From positions 1-36,613 of the forward strand of contig JABDBN010000011.1 of NCBI GenBank assembly GCA_013288625.1: 36,613 nucleotides of DNA. Reading direction: 5' to 3'. A program made the translations under genes and the position numbers. Under the pieces are notes generated by a model. The model was not told the DNA's origin and ran no database searches. It worked only from the letters and a program-made list of their open reading frames with translations. Source of the DNA: Alphaproteobacteria bacterium. GTDB lineage: Bacteria; Pseudomonadota; Alphaproteobacteria; Rickettsiales; Midichloriaceae. Each line of letters starts with the position of its first letter. Within the stretch, counting starts at the first letter, position 1. Shown piece by piece: positions 8,038 to 16,456 of this stretch.

Positions 8038-9967
8038 AATACAATTTCAGATATTATTTTGCACTCTATTGCTGATTTCAACAGCCTCATCATCACATGC
8101 CGCAGATAACTTTGATCATGGCTTCTTTACTAAAGGTGAGAAATGGGATGATATTAAGCCCGTACCAGATATAAATTCAGAAGAAGCGTGCTCAATGCCT
8201 TTGGAGGAGTCGAATGCTTCAAAAGGCGAGCCTAGCAGGTCACGCAAGAGATACTCTAGACCTCATAAGAAAGTAGAGAAACCTATAAATCCTGTTGAAC
8301 TAAAGGCGCCATTAGCAGAGAGCGAGCGCATTATCCCGCCAGGAGAAACGCTTGCAGAGATTATTACAGAGCAGACCAAACTCAATCCGCTTTTTGTACC
8401 AAAACGGCCTACGGCTCGCAAAGTGTATGATTATCGTGACCATATTCCGGAAAAATTCTATCGTGATAAAAAGCCTAATGAGGAAAACGCGCATATTCCC
8501 AAAATTCTATATCAGAAAGAATATTCATCACTTCTTTTCACGGCTATAGAAAAAAAAGATATCGGAGCTATTTCAACGCTTTTAGAAAGAGGCGCAGATA
8601 TCAATGCAAGAACTCTGGACACCGGGTTCACGCCGCTTATGACTGCGGCTTGGTATAACAATGATCAGGCTGCCAGCTATTTGATTGTCAAAGGGGCTGA
8701 TCTTAATAAGCAAAATGCTATTGGGCAAACTGCTTTACATATAGCAGTGGTTCGGGAGAATATAAACCTTATTTCCCTACTTCTCCGTTCGGGTGCAAGG
8801 TGGGATATACCTGATAATAACAACAAGAAAGCTGTAGAATATGCCTATCCTAACCTTCGTGACCGCATATATTTAGCTATCGCCGAGCTATCTCCGGATA
8901 AAAACCATACATTGCTTCTAATGGTCTGTACCGATTCTCTGGCTACAGTTAAATACTTGATTGAACATGGTGCAAACATTGAAGTGCGCAATGTGAATCG
9001 CGAAACTCCATTAATAATTGCGGCCAAGCATGACAATGTGGAAATGGTAAACTTGCTTTTATCCTATGGTGCTCAGACAGGAGTTTATGATGCCCAAGGA
9101 GAAACACCTTTAGCAATTGCTAGATGTAAGAACAATCAGACAATGGTTAATATAATTGAGACCGTAGCCATTAAACGAGAGCTTGATAGCGGTATGGGCA
9201 CGAGACCAAAGGATAATCCGGTTGTGGAAGTAATCAAGGCTGATCCAGTTGTTCAAGTGCAAAGAGTGGAACTAGCACCTGTAAATACTATGCAACCAAC
9301 TATGCAGCCAACTATGCAGCCAGTGGTTAAAAATCTGCCGCCAAAACCTATGGTGGCTAAGCCTGAATTAATAATAGACACAGGTGCAAACCCAGCACCA
9401 AGCTCAGGTTTTTTCCAGAGCATTGCTAAGCTATTTAGTCATGATAAGCCGGATACTGTTGCTGTTGAGCCTAAAATCGCAGAAAATAAATTGCCGGTGA
9501 TTGAAGACCGCCACCAACCGGAAGCAGCGGCTAAAAAAGAAGCTCTACAAGAAAATCAGACTTTAACCAGAAAAATAGCTGATGCGTTACATACCAGTAC
9601 TTCGACGCTTGCCCATCCTCAGAAACCAAGTTCTGATACAGCTTTAGAGCATAGTAAGCCAGTATCTGAGCCACTACATGAGACCAAGCCACTTGAGGCT
9701 TCGCACGCTGTATCCGCGCCTGAAATTAAAGTCCACCATGATGAGGCTAAGCAACAGACTCCTCCAGCTCTTCAGACAAAAGAAGCGGAGATGCCAGAGA
9801 TTAAAACTCAACCTGAAGGTGATAAATCTGTAACTGCGCAAAAGGGTTCGAGTAAGCCTGAAGCCAGCCTACACGCTAAAGATAATGAAATATCAGAAAT
9901 TGAAGTCCCGGCTCCAAAAGTAATTCAGAAGCCAAAATCGATTATTCCTGATGGACTCCACGATTAA
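8030..9967 (+). CDS. Exported ankyrin-repeat protein with long low-complexity tail
   Basis: 645 aa. A clear Sec signal peptide (residues 1-24, cleavage at SHA|AD) is followed by a basic linker. Ankyrin repeats span about 165-385, with recognisable TPLMTAAWYNNDQAASYLI, TALHIAVVRENINLISLLL and ETPLIIAAKHDNVEMVNLLL units. The remainder (390-645) is Pro/Lys/Glu-rich and probably disordered, including a triplicated TMQP encoded by three 12-bp repeats (9287-9322). Ankyrin repeats bind proteins; export suggests a periplasmic, surface or secreted role, plausibly host-facing. It sits between popZ (8-nt overlap) and hscB (3-nt gap), an unusual place for such a protein. No catalytic domain is visible. 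Confidence 0.85.
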   Translation: MNKIQFQILFCTLLLISTASSSHAADNFDHGFFTKGEKWDDIKPVPDINSEEACSMPLEESNASKGEPSRSRKRYSRPHKKVEKPINPVELKAPLAESERIIPPGETLAEIITEQTKLNPLFVPKRPTARKVYDYRDHIPEKFYRDKKPNEENAHIPKILYQKEYSSLLFTAIEKKDIGAISTLLERGADINARTLDTGFTPLMTAAWYNNDQAASYLIVKGADLNKQNAIGQTALHIAVVRENINLISLLLRSGARWDIPDNNNKKAVEYAYPNLRDRIYLAIAELSPDKNHTLLLMVCTDSLATVKYLIEHGANIEVRNVNRETPLIIAAKHDNVEMVNLLLSYGAQTGVYDAQGETPLAIARCKNNQTMVNIIETVAIKRELDSGMGTRPKDNPVVEVIKADPVVQVQRVELAPVNTMQPTMQPTMQPVVKNLPPKPMVAKPELIIDTGANPAPSSGFFQSIAKLFSHDKPDTVAVEPKIAENKLPVIEDRHQPEAAAKKEALQENQTLTRKIADALHTSTSTLAHPQKPSSDTALEHSKPVSEPLHETKPLEASHAVSAPEIKVHHDEAKQQTPPALQTKEAEMPEIKTQPEGDKSVTAQKGSSKPEASLHAKDNEISEIEVPAPKVIQKPKSIIPDGLHD

Positions 9968-9970
9968 ATC

Positions 9971-10552
9971 ATGACGATATGCAAATTCTGTAATCATAAA
10001 AACCCGCCTCTCAATTTATTCTGTCAAGCATGCTCAAAGATTTTACCAGTTGCTGAGGTAAGTTATTTTGATCTGTTAGATTTAACCCCGATATTCACTT
10101 TGGATAGAGATTTACTGGACAGTAAATTTCATCAAAAATTAGCTAAGATCCACCCTGATAAATTTGTTGGACATACTTCAAAAGAAATGGAGTTGGCGCT
10201 TGACTATGCAGCAGCTATCACAGCGGCATATGAAACCTTAAAGTCGAAAAATAGCCAGGCTGAATATTTACTTTCTATGCACGGATATAGCCTGGACTCT
10301 ATAAAACCTGATGATAATTCTATTCTAGAAATGATGGAATGGCGGGAACAGCTGGATAATATAAGTGACCGTGCCGGAGCAAAGCTGCTCTTACATTCAA
10401 TGGAAAGGATTGAAAAGTCCGCATGGCTTGAATTAGAAAACGCGTTTGCGGTTTCCCAATACCCCGCAGCACAAGCAACACTTGCTAAGATTAAATTTGT
10501 TTCGCGGTTCATTGAAGAGCTTGATGCTAAGATTAATAATCTGGCAGAGTGA
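9971..10552 (+). CDS. hscB: Fe-S cluster co-chaperone HscB (Hsc20) with N-terminal tetracysteine motif
   Basis: J-domain protein that delivers the IscU scaffold to HscA during Fe-S cluster transfer. The J domain has HPDKF (HPD at 61-63) after YFDLLDLTPIFTLD, and the C-terminal three-helix domain that binds IscU covers about 105-193. The first 25 residues carry C4xxC7 and C18xxC21, a probable zinc site like that at the N-terminus of mitochondrial HSC20; the E. coli protein lacks it. Length of 193 aa suits the family plus this extension. No other isc gene is nearby; the gene is the last of the popZ-ankyrin-hscB run and is followed by the RNase P RNA. Confidence 0.92.
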   Translation: MTICKFCNHKNPPLNLFCQACSKILPVAEVSYFDLLDLTPIFTLDRDLLDSKFHQKLAKIHPDKFVGHTSKEMELALDYAAAITAAYETLKSKNSQAEYLLSMHGYSLDSIKPDDNSILEMMEWREQLDNISDRAGAKLLLHSMERIEKSAWLELENAFAVSQYPAAQATLAKIKFVSRFIEELDAKINNLAE

Positions 10553-10574
10553 TGATAACTATGTTAGACTTGAC

Positions 10575-10909
10575 GTAAGGATAGGCAGGCAGCTGCTGCG
10601 TAAGCAGAGGAAAGTCTGGACTTCACAGGACAAAGGTGCCAGGTAATCCCTGGCTGAGGAAACTCAAGGGAAAGTGCCACAGAAAATATACCGCCAGCTT
10701 GCTGGTAAGGGTGAAATGGCGAGGTAAGAGCTCACCAGGCAATTGACAACAGTTGTCGTATGGTAAACCCCACCTGAAGCAAGACCATGTAGGTGTACAT
10801 TTAGGGCTTGTCCGCTCTCGTACACGGGTAGGTCGCATGATCTGAATGGTAACATTCAGACAAGATTAATGGCTGCCAAAACAGAATCCGGCTTATAGCC
10901 TATCCTTAC
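10575..10909 (+). ncRNA. rnpB: RNase P RNA (class A)
   Basis: The catalytic RNA that matures tRNA 5' ends. The ends pair perfectly over 12 bp as helix P1 (GTAAGGATAGGC at 10575-10586 with GCCTATCCTTAC at 10898-10909). Universal core segments are present: GAGGAAAGTCTGGACT (from 10607; usually GAGGAAAGTCCGGRCT), GGGTGAAATGGCGAGGTAAG (about 10709) and ACAGAATCCGGCTTA (from 10881). The length of about 335 nt suits an alphaproteobacterial class A RNA. Several open frames over this stretch are accidental. Ends were set from the P1 pairing; the true ends may differ by a few bases. Confidence 0.95.
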
Positions 10910-10945
10910 AGCAAGATCACTGCATAAGGAGGATTTTTGAGATGA

Positions 10946-11023
10946 TTATTTGTGCGATAGGATCGGAAAGCCGCAGTGTACCCCTATGTACATGAGGACT
11001 TGAGAACCGCATCGCGCAAATAA
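10946..11023. repeat. Structured palindromic element (element B)
   Basis: Outer arms TTATTTGTGCGAT (10946-10958) and ATCGCGCAAATAA (11011-11023) pair over 13 bp with one G-T wobble. Inside is a small hairpin TGTAC-CCCTAT-GTACA (10977-10992). A strong Shine-Dalgarno site (AAGGAGG, 10926-10932) and ATG (10942) sit just outside, but translation from there stops after 17 codons within the element. The architecture resembles element A at 18.5 kb. The function is unknown: inserted palindromic repeat, or a structured RNA between rnpB and the ybjQ-like gene. Confidence 0.6.
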
Positions 11024-11117
11024 GCGCTCAAAAGGACCCTTATGCTTTTTGAAATTAATGCTTGCATTAGTTTCGCCATTGAGGAACATAAGAGAGAACA
11101 TACTTTTTTGAGAGCAT

Positions 11118-11453
11118 ATGGATAAGACAGATATGGTACTTACCACCCTTGAGAATCTTCCGGGGATGGATATTGAAGAGCATATAGGATTAGTTTCCGG
11201 CAATGCGGTTTTTGTACAGAGCACCTTTAAAGGCTTTATGAATAGTATCAAGTCGATATTTGGAGGAGAGCTTAAGGATTTTGATACAGCTATTCAGACG
11301 ACCCGAAATGAGGCTCTTAATATGATGATGAATCAAGCGCGAAATCTCGGTTCAAATGCGGTGATTAATATCCGCTTTGAAAACTCACACACTGAACCTA
11401 ATTTTACTGAAGTTTATGTATACGGAACTGCAGTGAAAGCGAATAAATACTAA
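11118..11453 (+). CDS. YbjQ/UPF0145 family protein
   Basis: 111-aa member of the YbjQ (DUF74) family, small pentameric-fold cytoplasmic proteins described as possible heavy-metal binders; the biological role is not established. Family features: an N-terminal strand TTLENLPG, the central VSGNAVFVQ, the helix RNEALNMMMNQARNLGSNAV, and the C-terminal strand EVYVYGTAVKA. Its stop overlaps the stop of the convergent DUF192 gene by a few bases. The upstream 200 bp contains element B rather than an obvious promoter. Confidence 0.85.
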   Translation: MDKTDMVLTTLENLPGMDIEEHIGLVSGNAVFVQSTFKGFMNSIKSIFGGELKDFDTAIQTTRNEALNMMMNQARNLGSNAVINIRFENSHTEPNFTEVYVYGTAVKANKY

Positions 11454-11902
11454 TCAATATAGTTGGTTAAGATTAATTTACTATGTACAGTAATGCCTAA
11501 AGCTGAGGCTTCTCCAGCTCTCAGTTCAATAATATACTTACATGGCTGCTTTGAAGGCAATAGGGTCTCATCTCTGGGTTTTGCTGCGTTATAGATCTGA
11601 AAAATCTCTCCATACTCATCGATAAATAATATATCCAATGGAATGAAAGTATTATGCATCCAGAATGAGTCGTAACTTGGGCTTGAATGCAGAAAAATCA
11701 TCCCATGTCTTTTAGGCAGATAATTTATAAACATTAAACCCCTACTGAAATCTTGAGGCGTATGCGCAAGCTTTACAAATATATTTGCCTGTCCATTTGG
11801 AGTAACAATTGTGATTTCCTTAAAATCGCTTTTAAGCGATGCATACACGATTAATAAGATGAACAATCCACTCAATAAACCCTGTATTATCCTTATTCTC
11901 AT
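11450..11902 (-). CDS. DUF192 family exported protein
   Basis: 150 aa. An N-terminal hydrophobic segment (residues 5-22) acts as signal or anchor. The DUF192 core follows: FSRGLMFINYLPKRHGMIF, FWMHNTFIPLDILFID, and the C-terminal YIIELRAGEASALGI. This widespread periplasmic family has no proven function. Last gene of an ispA-lptA-lptB-DUF192 run, nine bases after lptB. Confidence 0.88.
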   Translation of the reverse strand: MRIRIIQGLLSGLFILLIVYASLKSDFKEITIVTPNGQANIFVKLAHTPQDFSRGLMFINYLPKRHGMIFLHSSPSYDSFWMHNTFIPLDILFIDEYGEIFQIYNAAKPRDETLLPSKQPCKYIIELRAGEASALGITVHSKLILTNYID

Positions 11903-11911
11903 TATATTTAC

Positions 11912-12643
11912 CTAATTCTGATAAACAAAATTCTCACCGAGATAGATTGCTCTTACTTCCTTATTTTTTATAATATCCTTCGGCTTTCCTGAAATCAGTA
12001 CGGAGCCATCATGAATAATATATGCGCGATCAATGATCGACAGTGCTTCACGCACATTATGATCTGTTATTATTATTCCTAACCCACGGCTTTTAAGGTG
12101 AAGAATCAGATCTTTGACTTCATGGACAGCAATAGGGTCTATGCCGGCAAGGGGTTCATCAAGTAGTAAAAAAGCTGGGTTTGATGCAAGAGAGCGCGCG
12201 ATCTCAAGCCTGCGCCGTTCTCCTCCGGAAAGAGCTACAGAAGGGGAATATCGCAGGTGGGTGATGGAGAATTCAGCCAGCAGCTCATCAAGCTTTTTCA
12301 TCCGCTCTTCCTCGATAGGAATATTGAGCTCAAGTATGGCGAGAATGTTTTGCTCTACATTCAATCCACGAAATATTGAAGGCTCCTGAGGCAAATAACC
12401 TATTCCCAGGCGCGAGCGCTGATACATTGGTAGATTGGTGATATTGTAATCATCAAGCAGAATGTCGCCCTGTTCAGGCATAACCAACCCTGTAACCATA
12501 TAAAAAGAAGTGGTTTTCCCGGCTCCATTTGGCCCCAGTATACCTACGATCTCGCCGCGCGTTACCTCAAAGCTAACATCCCGGACAACCCTCCTTCCAT
12601 GATAAGACTTCCCAATATTCTTTACATGCAGTTTAGTTGCCAT
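11912..12643 (-). CDS. lptB: LPS export ABC transporter ATPase LptB
   Basis: ATPase that powers extraction of lipopolysaccharide from the inner membrane with LptF/LptG and LptC. The 243-aa protein shows Walker A GPNGAGKTT (37-45), the ABC signature LSGGERRRLEIA (from 138) and Walker B FLLLDEP (158-164). The ATG at 12643 was chosen over an upstream start at 12664 because GAGG lies eight bases before it and the family begins with this MATKLHVKNIGKSY region. The start overlaps the end of lptA by 11 nt. LptF is encoded separately at 19.3-20.4 kb. Confidence 0.96.
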   Translation of the reverse strand: MATKLHVKNIGKSYHGRRVVRDVSFEVTRGEIVGILGPNGAGKTTSFYMVTGLVMPEQGDILLDDYNITNLPMYQRSRLGIGYLPQEPSIFRGLNVEQNILAILELNIPIEEERMKKLDELLAEFSITHLRYSPSVALSGGERRRLEIARSLASNPAFLLLDEPLAGIDPIAVHEVKDLILHLKSRGLGIIITDHNVREALSIIDRAYIIHDGSVLISGKPKDIIKNKEVRAIYLGENFVYQN

Positions 12644-13157
12644 TTTGTTTTCCCTCAGGCACAAATATACCTTTTACACGCTTATTATGATTATTCATAG
12701 TCATCAGACTTTCTCCAGTATTTTTATTGTGCACCAACTTATCGCCAAATAATTTGCTCTCTCCCTGATAAAGCTTAACATCATCAAAAAGTGTAGCTAC
12801 TCCGGTTTCAACTATATACTCACCTCTTTTAGCTTCTGCTCTTTCCTTAGGGGATATAATCACCACATCGCCTTCTAGGATTATCTCCTTGATTTTGGAA
12901 TCTTCTGGCAGATGATCATCTGCAGTCTGTACAGGAGTTTTGCCAACAAACAATACTGTCATAATTTTGCAGTGCATTTGTAGATCTTTCTGTGTAGCCT
13001 CAACCTTTCCTTCAAACACAGCCCGGTTCTCTTTTGGGAAGTAATGTAAAGTATCAGATAAAATCTCTATAGGATCATTCTCTTGATTTGTCTGAGTAGT
13101 AGCGAAGGCTTGGTTATAAAATAACACTGCAAACAAAAATAAGACTAAATAGGGCAT
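12633..13157 (-). CDS. lptA: LPS transport periplasmic protein LptA (OstA-like)
   Basis: Periplasmic bridge protein that carries LPS toward the outer membrane. Signal peptide about 1-19 (cleavage near AFA|TT), then the OstA-type beta-jellyroll signature: DPIEILSDTLHYFPKENRAV and FEGKVEATQ, a second repeat SKIKEIILEGDVVIISPKER, and a third AKRGEYIVETGVATLFDDVKL. Length 174 aa is typical. It is 8 bp downstream of ispA and overlaps lptB. No lptC is seen before it, where many genomes have one. Confidence 0.9.
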   Translation of the reverse strand: MPYLVLFLFAVLFYNQAFATTQTNQENDPIEILSDTLHYFPKENRAVFEGKVEATQKDLQMHCKIMTVLFVGKTPVQTADDHLPEDSKIKEIILEGDVVIISPKERAEAKRGEYIVETGVATLFDDVKLYQGESKLFGDKLVHNKNTGESLMTMNNHNKRVKGIFVPEGKQNGN

Positions 13158-13165
13158 TACGCTAA

Positions 13166-14062
13166 TTACTTAGTACGAGTTATAACATATTGGGCAAGCA
13201 CCTTCAGTAAGTTAGCTTGCTCGCCAAATACTCCTAAATGCTCTATAGCTTGAATAGCTAGCATTCTTGAATGCTCACGCGCTTGCTCAATGCCCAAACA
13301 TGATACTAAAGTTGCTTTGCCAGCATTTTTGTCTTTCCCTACATTTTTTCCGGTCTCCTCACGTGTGCCTTCCGCATCAAGAAGGTCATCGGTAATCTGG
13401 AAAGCTAATCCCAGGTTATTTGCGTATGCCCTAAGTGCATTACGCAGATTCCTTGGTGCCCGTCCAAGTATCGCTCCGGCTTCGCACGATATTGCAAACA
13501 AGGCGCCGGTCTTCATACGTTGCAAGCGGACGATTTCATTAAAGTCAAGTTTCTGATTGGCTGCAAGAATGTCAATAACCTGTCCACCAACCATGCCAGC
13601 AAAGCCAGCAGCTTTGGAGACTGCTTCCACCAGTTCAATCCTTACCGCTGCATCTCGATGCGTTCCTTCATCAGCAAGCACTTCGAAAGCAAATGTAAGC
13701 AAGGCATCACCTGCTAGTATGGCAGTGGCCTCACCAAATTTTTTGTGGGAGCTGGGTTGACCTCTTCGCAAATCATCATTATCTATTGCTGGCAAATCAT
13801 CATGAATTAAAGAGTATGAATGGATAAACTCAATGGCAGCAGCCGTTTGTAATGATGATTCTAAACTTACGCCAAATAGCTGTGATGAAATCACAGTAAG
13901 AAAAGGCCGCAACCTTTTGCCATGAGAAAGTGTGGAATATCGCATTGCTTCAAAAAGCTTCTGTTCCATCGCTTGATTAGCTTCTGGCAGAATCTCTTCG
14001 ATTTTTTTGGTGAGTTGCTCACCAACTTCTTGCAACTTTTGTTCTAAAATATCAAATGCCAC
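13166..14062 (-). CDS. ispA: Polyprenyl (farnesyl/geranylgeranyl) diphosphate synthase
   Basis: Chain-elongating trans-prenyltransferase making the C15 (or C20) diphosphate precursor for undecaprenol, quinones and haem side chains. First Asp-rich motif HDDLPAIDNDDLRRG (87-101) and second DDLLD (225-229) bind Mg-pyrophosphate; GKRLRP (48-53) binds IPP. Length of 298 aa matches the IspA class. First gene of the operon with lptA, lptB and DUF192; the product length cannot be fixed from sequence alone. Confidence 0.94.
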   Translation of the reverse strand: MAFDILEQKLQEVGEQLTKKIEEILPEANQAMEQKLFEAMRYSTLSHGKRLRPFLTVISSQLFGVSLESSLQTAAAIEFIHSYSLIHDDLPAIDNDDLRRGQPSSHKKFGEATAILAGDALLTFAFEVLADEGTHRDAAVRIELVEAVSKAAGFAGMVGGQVIDILAANQKLDFNEIVRLQRMKTGALFAISCEAGAILGRAPRNLRNALRAYANNLGLAFQITDDLLDAEGTREETGKNVGKDKNAGKATLVSCLGIEQAREHSRMLAIQAIEHLGVFGEQANLLKVLAQYVITRTK

Positions 14063-14133
14063 AGTTAACCTAAATGATGAGCTCCAATAGAAAGATATAC
14101 TATATTATTGAGCAGGTAATAACAACAAATTTC

Positions 14134-14165
14134 AAAAAGGCAGCTCAAGAGAGAAGCTGCCTTTT
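14134..14165 (-). terminator. Terminator downstream of the ArgH-like gene
   Basis: Stem AAAAGGCAGCT/AGCTGCCTTTT with a nine-base loop, followed on the minus strand by a T tract. The A/T flanks make it potentially bidirectional. It uses the same AAAGGCAGCT core as the terminator at 17.46 kb. Confidence 0.8.
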
Positions 14166-14174
14166 AGATCAATT

Positions 14175-15647
14175 TTACAGATGGTGTCTTCGTGCAGCAC
14201 GAATAGCCTTCCTGATTTGTACAGGATTGGATCCGTTACCACTACGTCGGCTAATCATTGCACGTGAAGGAATGAGTACACTATAAATGTCATCAGTAGC
14301 CTTTGGCTCAATAGCCTTGATTTCTTCCAACTCAAGTAGTGAAAGCTTCTTACCTTTATTAATCGCATATTCGATAATAAGGCGAGATTTTTCTTGAGCC
14401 TTGTTAGGGGCTAGACCAGCGTTTTGGATTAACCAATCCACTAAATCGATTGCAGTGGAGAAACTACCGCTTGCAGCTTCCTTCATTTGCTTACGATTAA
14501 TGGTAAAGTCAGCTACAATTGCACTCATTGCGCTCAAAGAGTTAAGCAAAGCGTCATAGCTTTCAGTCACAAGTTCGCAAAGCTCATTGTAATCAGCAGT
14601 GCTTGTGAGAGGTAGGTTCTTGAGATCAGCCGCCGCGCCCATTAAAGCACCTAGTACTTTACCTGCTTTACCGCGAATGGTTTCAAGAGCTTCTGGATCC
14701 CGTCTGTATGGCAGTACCTGGCTTTGAGCAACAAACGCATTGGAAAATGCGATATAGTTATTATGCGTGCTATGCCAGGTTATTAGTTCACCTGCAAGGC
14801 GGGATAAATGTATCGCACAATTAGAAGCGAAAGAAAGGAAATCAAGAACATAGTCGCGATCATTGATAGCATCTAGCGAGTTGTTACACGCCTTATCAAA
14901 GCCGAGCATGCGAGCAACCATTTCCCTGCTAAGATTAAATGTATTACCTACCATTTCACCTGACGCGAAAGGAGATTCATTCATTCTTTTACGGTTATCT
15001 TTCACGCGGGAACGGTCACGTGAAAACATTTCAACGTAAGCCATTAGGTGATGACCGAAGGAAACCGGCTGGGTCAGTTGGTTATGTGCATTCCCTGGGA
15101 ATATAGTTTTCACATTTTCTTCCGCTTTATCAATTAAAGCAGCTTGAAGATTTTGTATGGAAGAATCGAGAGTATCATAAGCATCTCTTACCCAAAGCTT
15201 AAAATCACCTGTGGTTTGATTGCTGTAAGCGCGAGCAACTGTGAGCCACTCAACCGCATTGCCTGCTAATTGCTTTAGACGTAAAGAAATATTTTCATAG
15301 ATGTTCTTAGCGTTTTCATCAAAAACAAATTTCCCATCGATAACTTCTTTCTTAATAGCATCAAGAGCATCAGAGATTGCCTTACCAGAAGCCTCAGGGA
15401 TAATGTTGCGTTTAATATGCATCTTCACCTGAGCTTTCAGGGATTCAACAGCGACAGCGTAAAAACGCTTGTCAAAATTTGAAGTCGAAATAATTTTCTG
15501 AATTGAATCATTAATTCCGCGACTAAAATGCCCACCCCAAAGAGGACTTGCCATTCCTTCAACCTGGATTACACTAGATGCAATGTTATCGTTATGGACA
15601 TTGACATCATTATTAGTATCCGCAGTTTTTAGTTTTCGTGCTACCAT
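14175..15647 (-). CDS. Divergent argininosuccinate lyase homologue with altered active-site signatures
   Basis: 490 aa of the fumarase/aspartase superfamily, closest to ArgH. It shows WGGHFS (37-42), a HNQLTQPVSFGHHLMAY stretch (from 188), SPFASGEMVGNTF, NSLDAINDRDY and a C-terminal SRRSGNGSNP. Key ArgH motifs are changed: HTARSRNDQ appears as TVARAYSNQ, DIxGSxAH is lost, THxQ is AHNQ, and GSSIMPQKKNPD is QSQVLPYRRDPE (S309 kept; the catalytic-loop Lys and Asn replaced by R and D). There is also a 30-residue N-terminal extension. Arginine synthesis is generally absent in Rickettsiales and no other arg gene is here, so a new substrate or a non-catalytic role is likely. Single gene with its own terminator; AGGTAG precedes the ATG. 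Confidence 0.8.
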   Translation of the reverse strand: MVARKLKTADTNNDVNVHNDNIASSVIQVEGMASPLWGGHFSRGINDSIQKIISTSNFDKRFYAVAVESLKAQVKMHIKRNIIPEASGKAISDALDAIKKEVIDGKFVFDENAKNIYENISLRLKQLAGNAVEWLTVARAYSNQTTGDFKLWVRDAYDTLDSSIQNLQAALIDKAEENVKTIFPGNAHNQLTQPVSFGHHLMAYVEMFSRDRSRVKDNRKRMNESPFASGEMVGNTFNLSREMVARMLGFDKACNNSLDAINDRDYVLDFLSFASNCAIHLSRLAGELITWHSTHNNYIAFSNAFVAQSQVLPYRRDPEALETIRGKAGKVLGALMGAAADLKNLPLTSTADYNELCELVTESYDALLNSLSAMSAIVADFTINRKQMKEAASGSFSTAIDLVDWLIQNAGLAPNKAQEKSRLIIEYAINKGKKLSLLELEEIKAIEPKATDDIYSVLIPSRAMISRRSGNGSNPVQIRKAIRAARRHHL

Positions 15648-15705
15648 ATTGTTTCTACCTGTATTAAGTGTTAATGTTTAGTTAAAATTCATGGTAAATT
15701 AAATT

Positions 15706-16455
15706 ATGAACAAGGTGAGATTTTTAACTATAAAAGTACTTTTTGCAAGTGTTTTTTTATCATTAAACTTCGTTTTTTGCAATATGTTTTTGCTTTTCGC
15801 TACATCAAAGCTGGCGTTTGCCAACACTTTTCCTATAAAATACAATGAAGTATCAAATCTTAAAAACAAGCAAAAGGTGGATAATTTTTTTAATTTAGTC
15901 AGTGACTACAATCCTATTCTTGAACCTAAAGTTGAATTAGAGTTACCAAATGGAAATAAAGCGATGCTTAAAGATTACAGAGGGCAACTGCTAGTTTTAT
16001 ATTTTTGGGCGACCTGGTGCAACGGATGCTTCAAAGAGCTGTCTGCCCTAGAAAAACTTAAGGAGAACTTACTCTATCGCGAGATTACTGATATTGACAT
16101 CCTTACAGTCACGGTCGATTTTAAATCATGGGAACGCGTTCAAACTGCGCTAAGGCAAAATAACATTAAAAATATTGCACTGGCAGCGGATAGGCAAAAG
16201 TCACTTATGGCTGCGATGGGGGTAAAATCTCTGCCTACAGTATTTATTATCAATAAGGATGGGTATGTAGTGCTCAGGCATGAAGGGCAGAACTTGTGGG
16301 ATGATGAATATATGACAGCCAAGCTTATAGAACTTAAAGACAAGGTTTCTGCGACCAGTGGTGCAGGAGTTAAAAAAGAAAATGACAGACCAGCTCAGTC
16401 TGATATAATATCTCAACGTAATAGTGCTAAAAGCAAAACCATAATTATTAATTAA
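15706..16455 (+). CDS. TlpA-like membrane/periplasmic thioredoxin
   Basis: 249 aa. A long hydrophobic N-terminus (residues 9-39) ending in LAFA|N is a signal peptide or anchor. The thioredoxin fold follows, with WATWCNGC (C105, C108) and the cis-proline region SLPTVFIIN. The C-terminus (about 225-249) is a polar tail. TlpA/ResA proteins reduce periplasmic disulfides, often for cytochrome assembly; the CNGC active site is unusual beside the common CxPC because the position before the second Cys is Gly instead of Pro. One base separates it from dut. Confidence 0.87.
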   Translation: MNKVRFLTIKVLFASVFLSLNFVFCNMFLLFATSKLAFANTFPIKYNEVSNLKNKQKVDNFFNLVSDYNPILEPKVELELPNGNKAMLKDYRGQLLVLYFWATWCNGCFKELSALEKLKENLLYREITDIDILTVTVDFKSWERVQTALRQNNIKNIALAADRQKSLMAAMGVKSLPTVFIINKDGYVVLRHEGQNLWDDEYMTAKLIELKDKVSATSGAGVKKENDRPAQSDIISQRNSAKSKTIIIN

Positions 16456-16456
16456 A

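Noticed and set aside
10446..10855. Several open frames on both strands
   Set aside because: They lie over the RNase P RNA, whose helices and conserved core explain the sequence.
10942..11050. Read-through of UGA in element B to give a longer peptide
   Set aside because: UGA ends normal genes here (dut, hscB), so recoding is not supported.
14175..15647. Plain argH annotation
   Set aside because: Overall similarity is clear but the substrate and catalytic-loop motifs differ too much to assign the activity.
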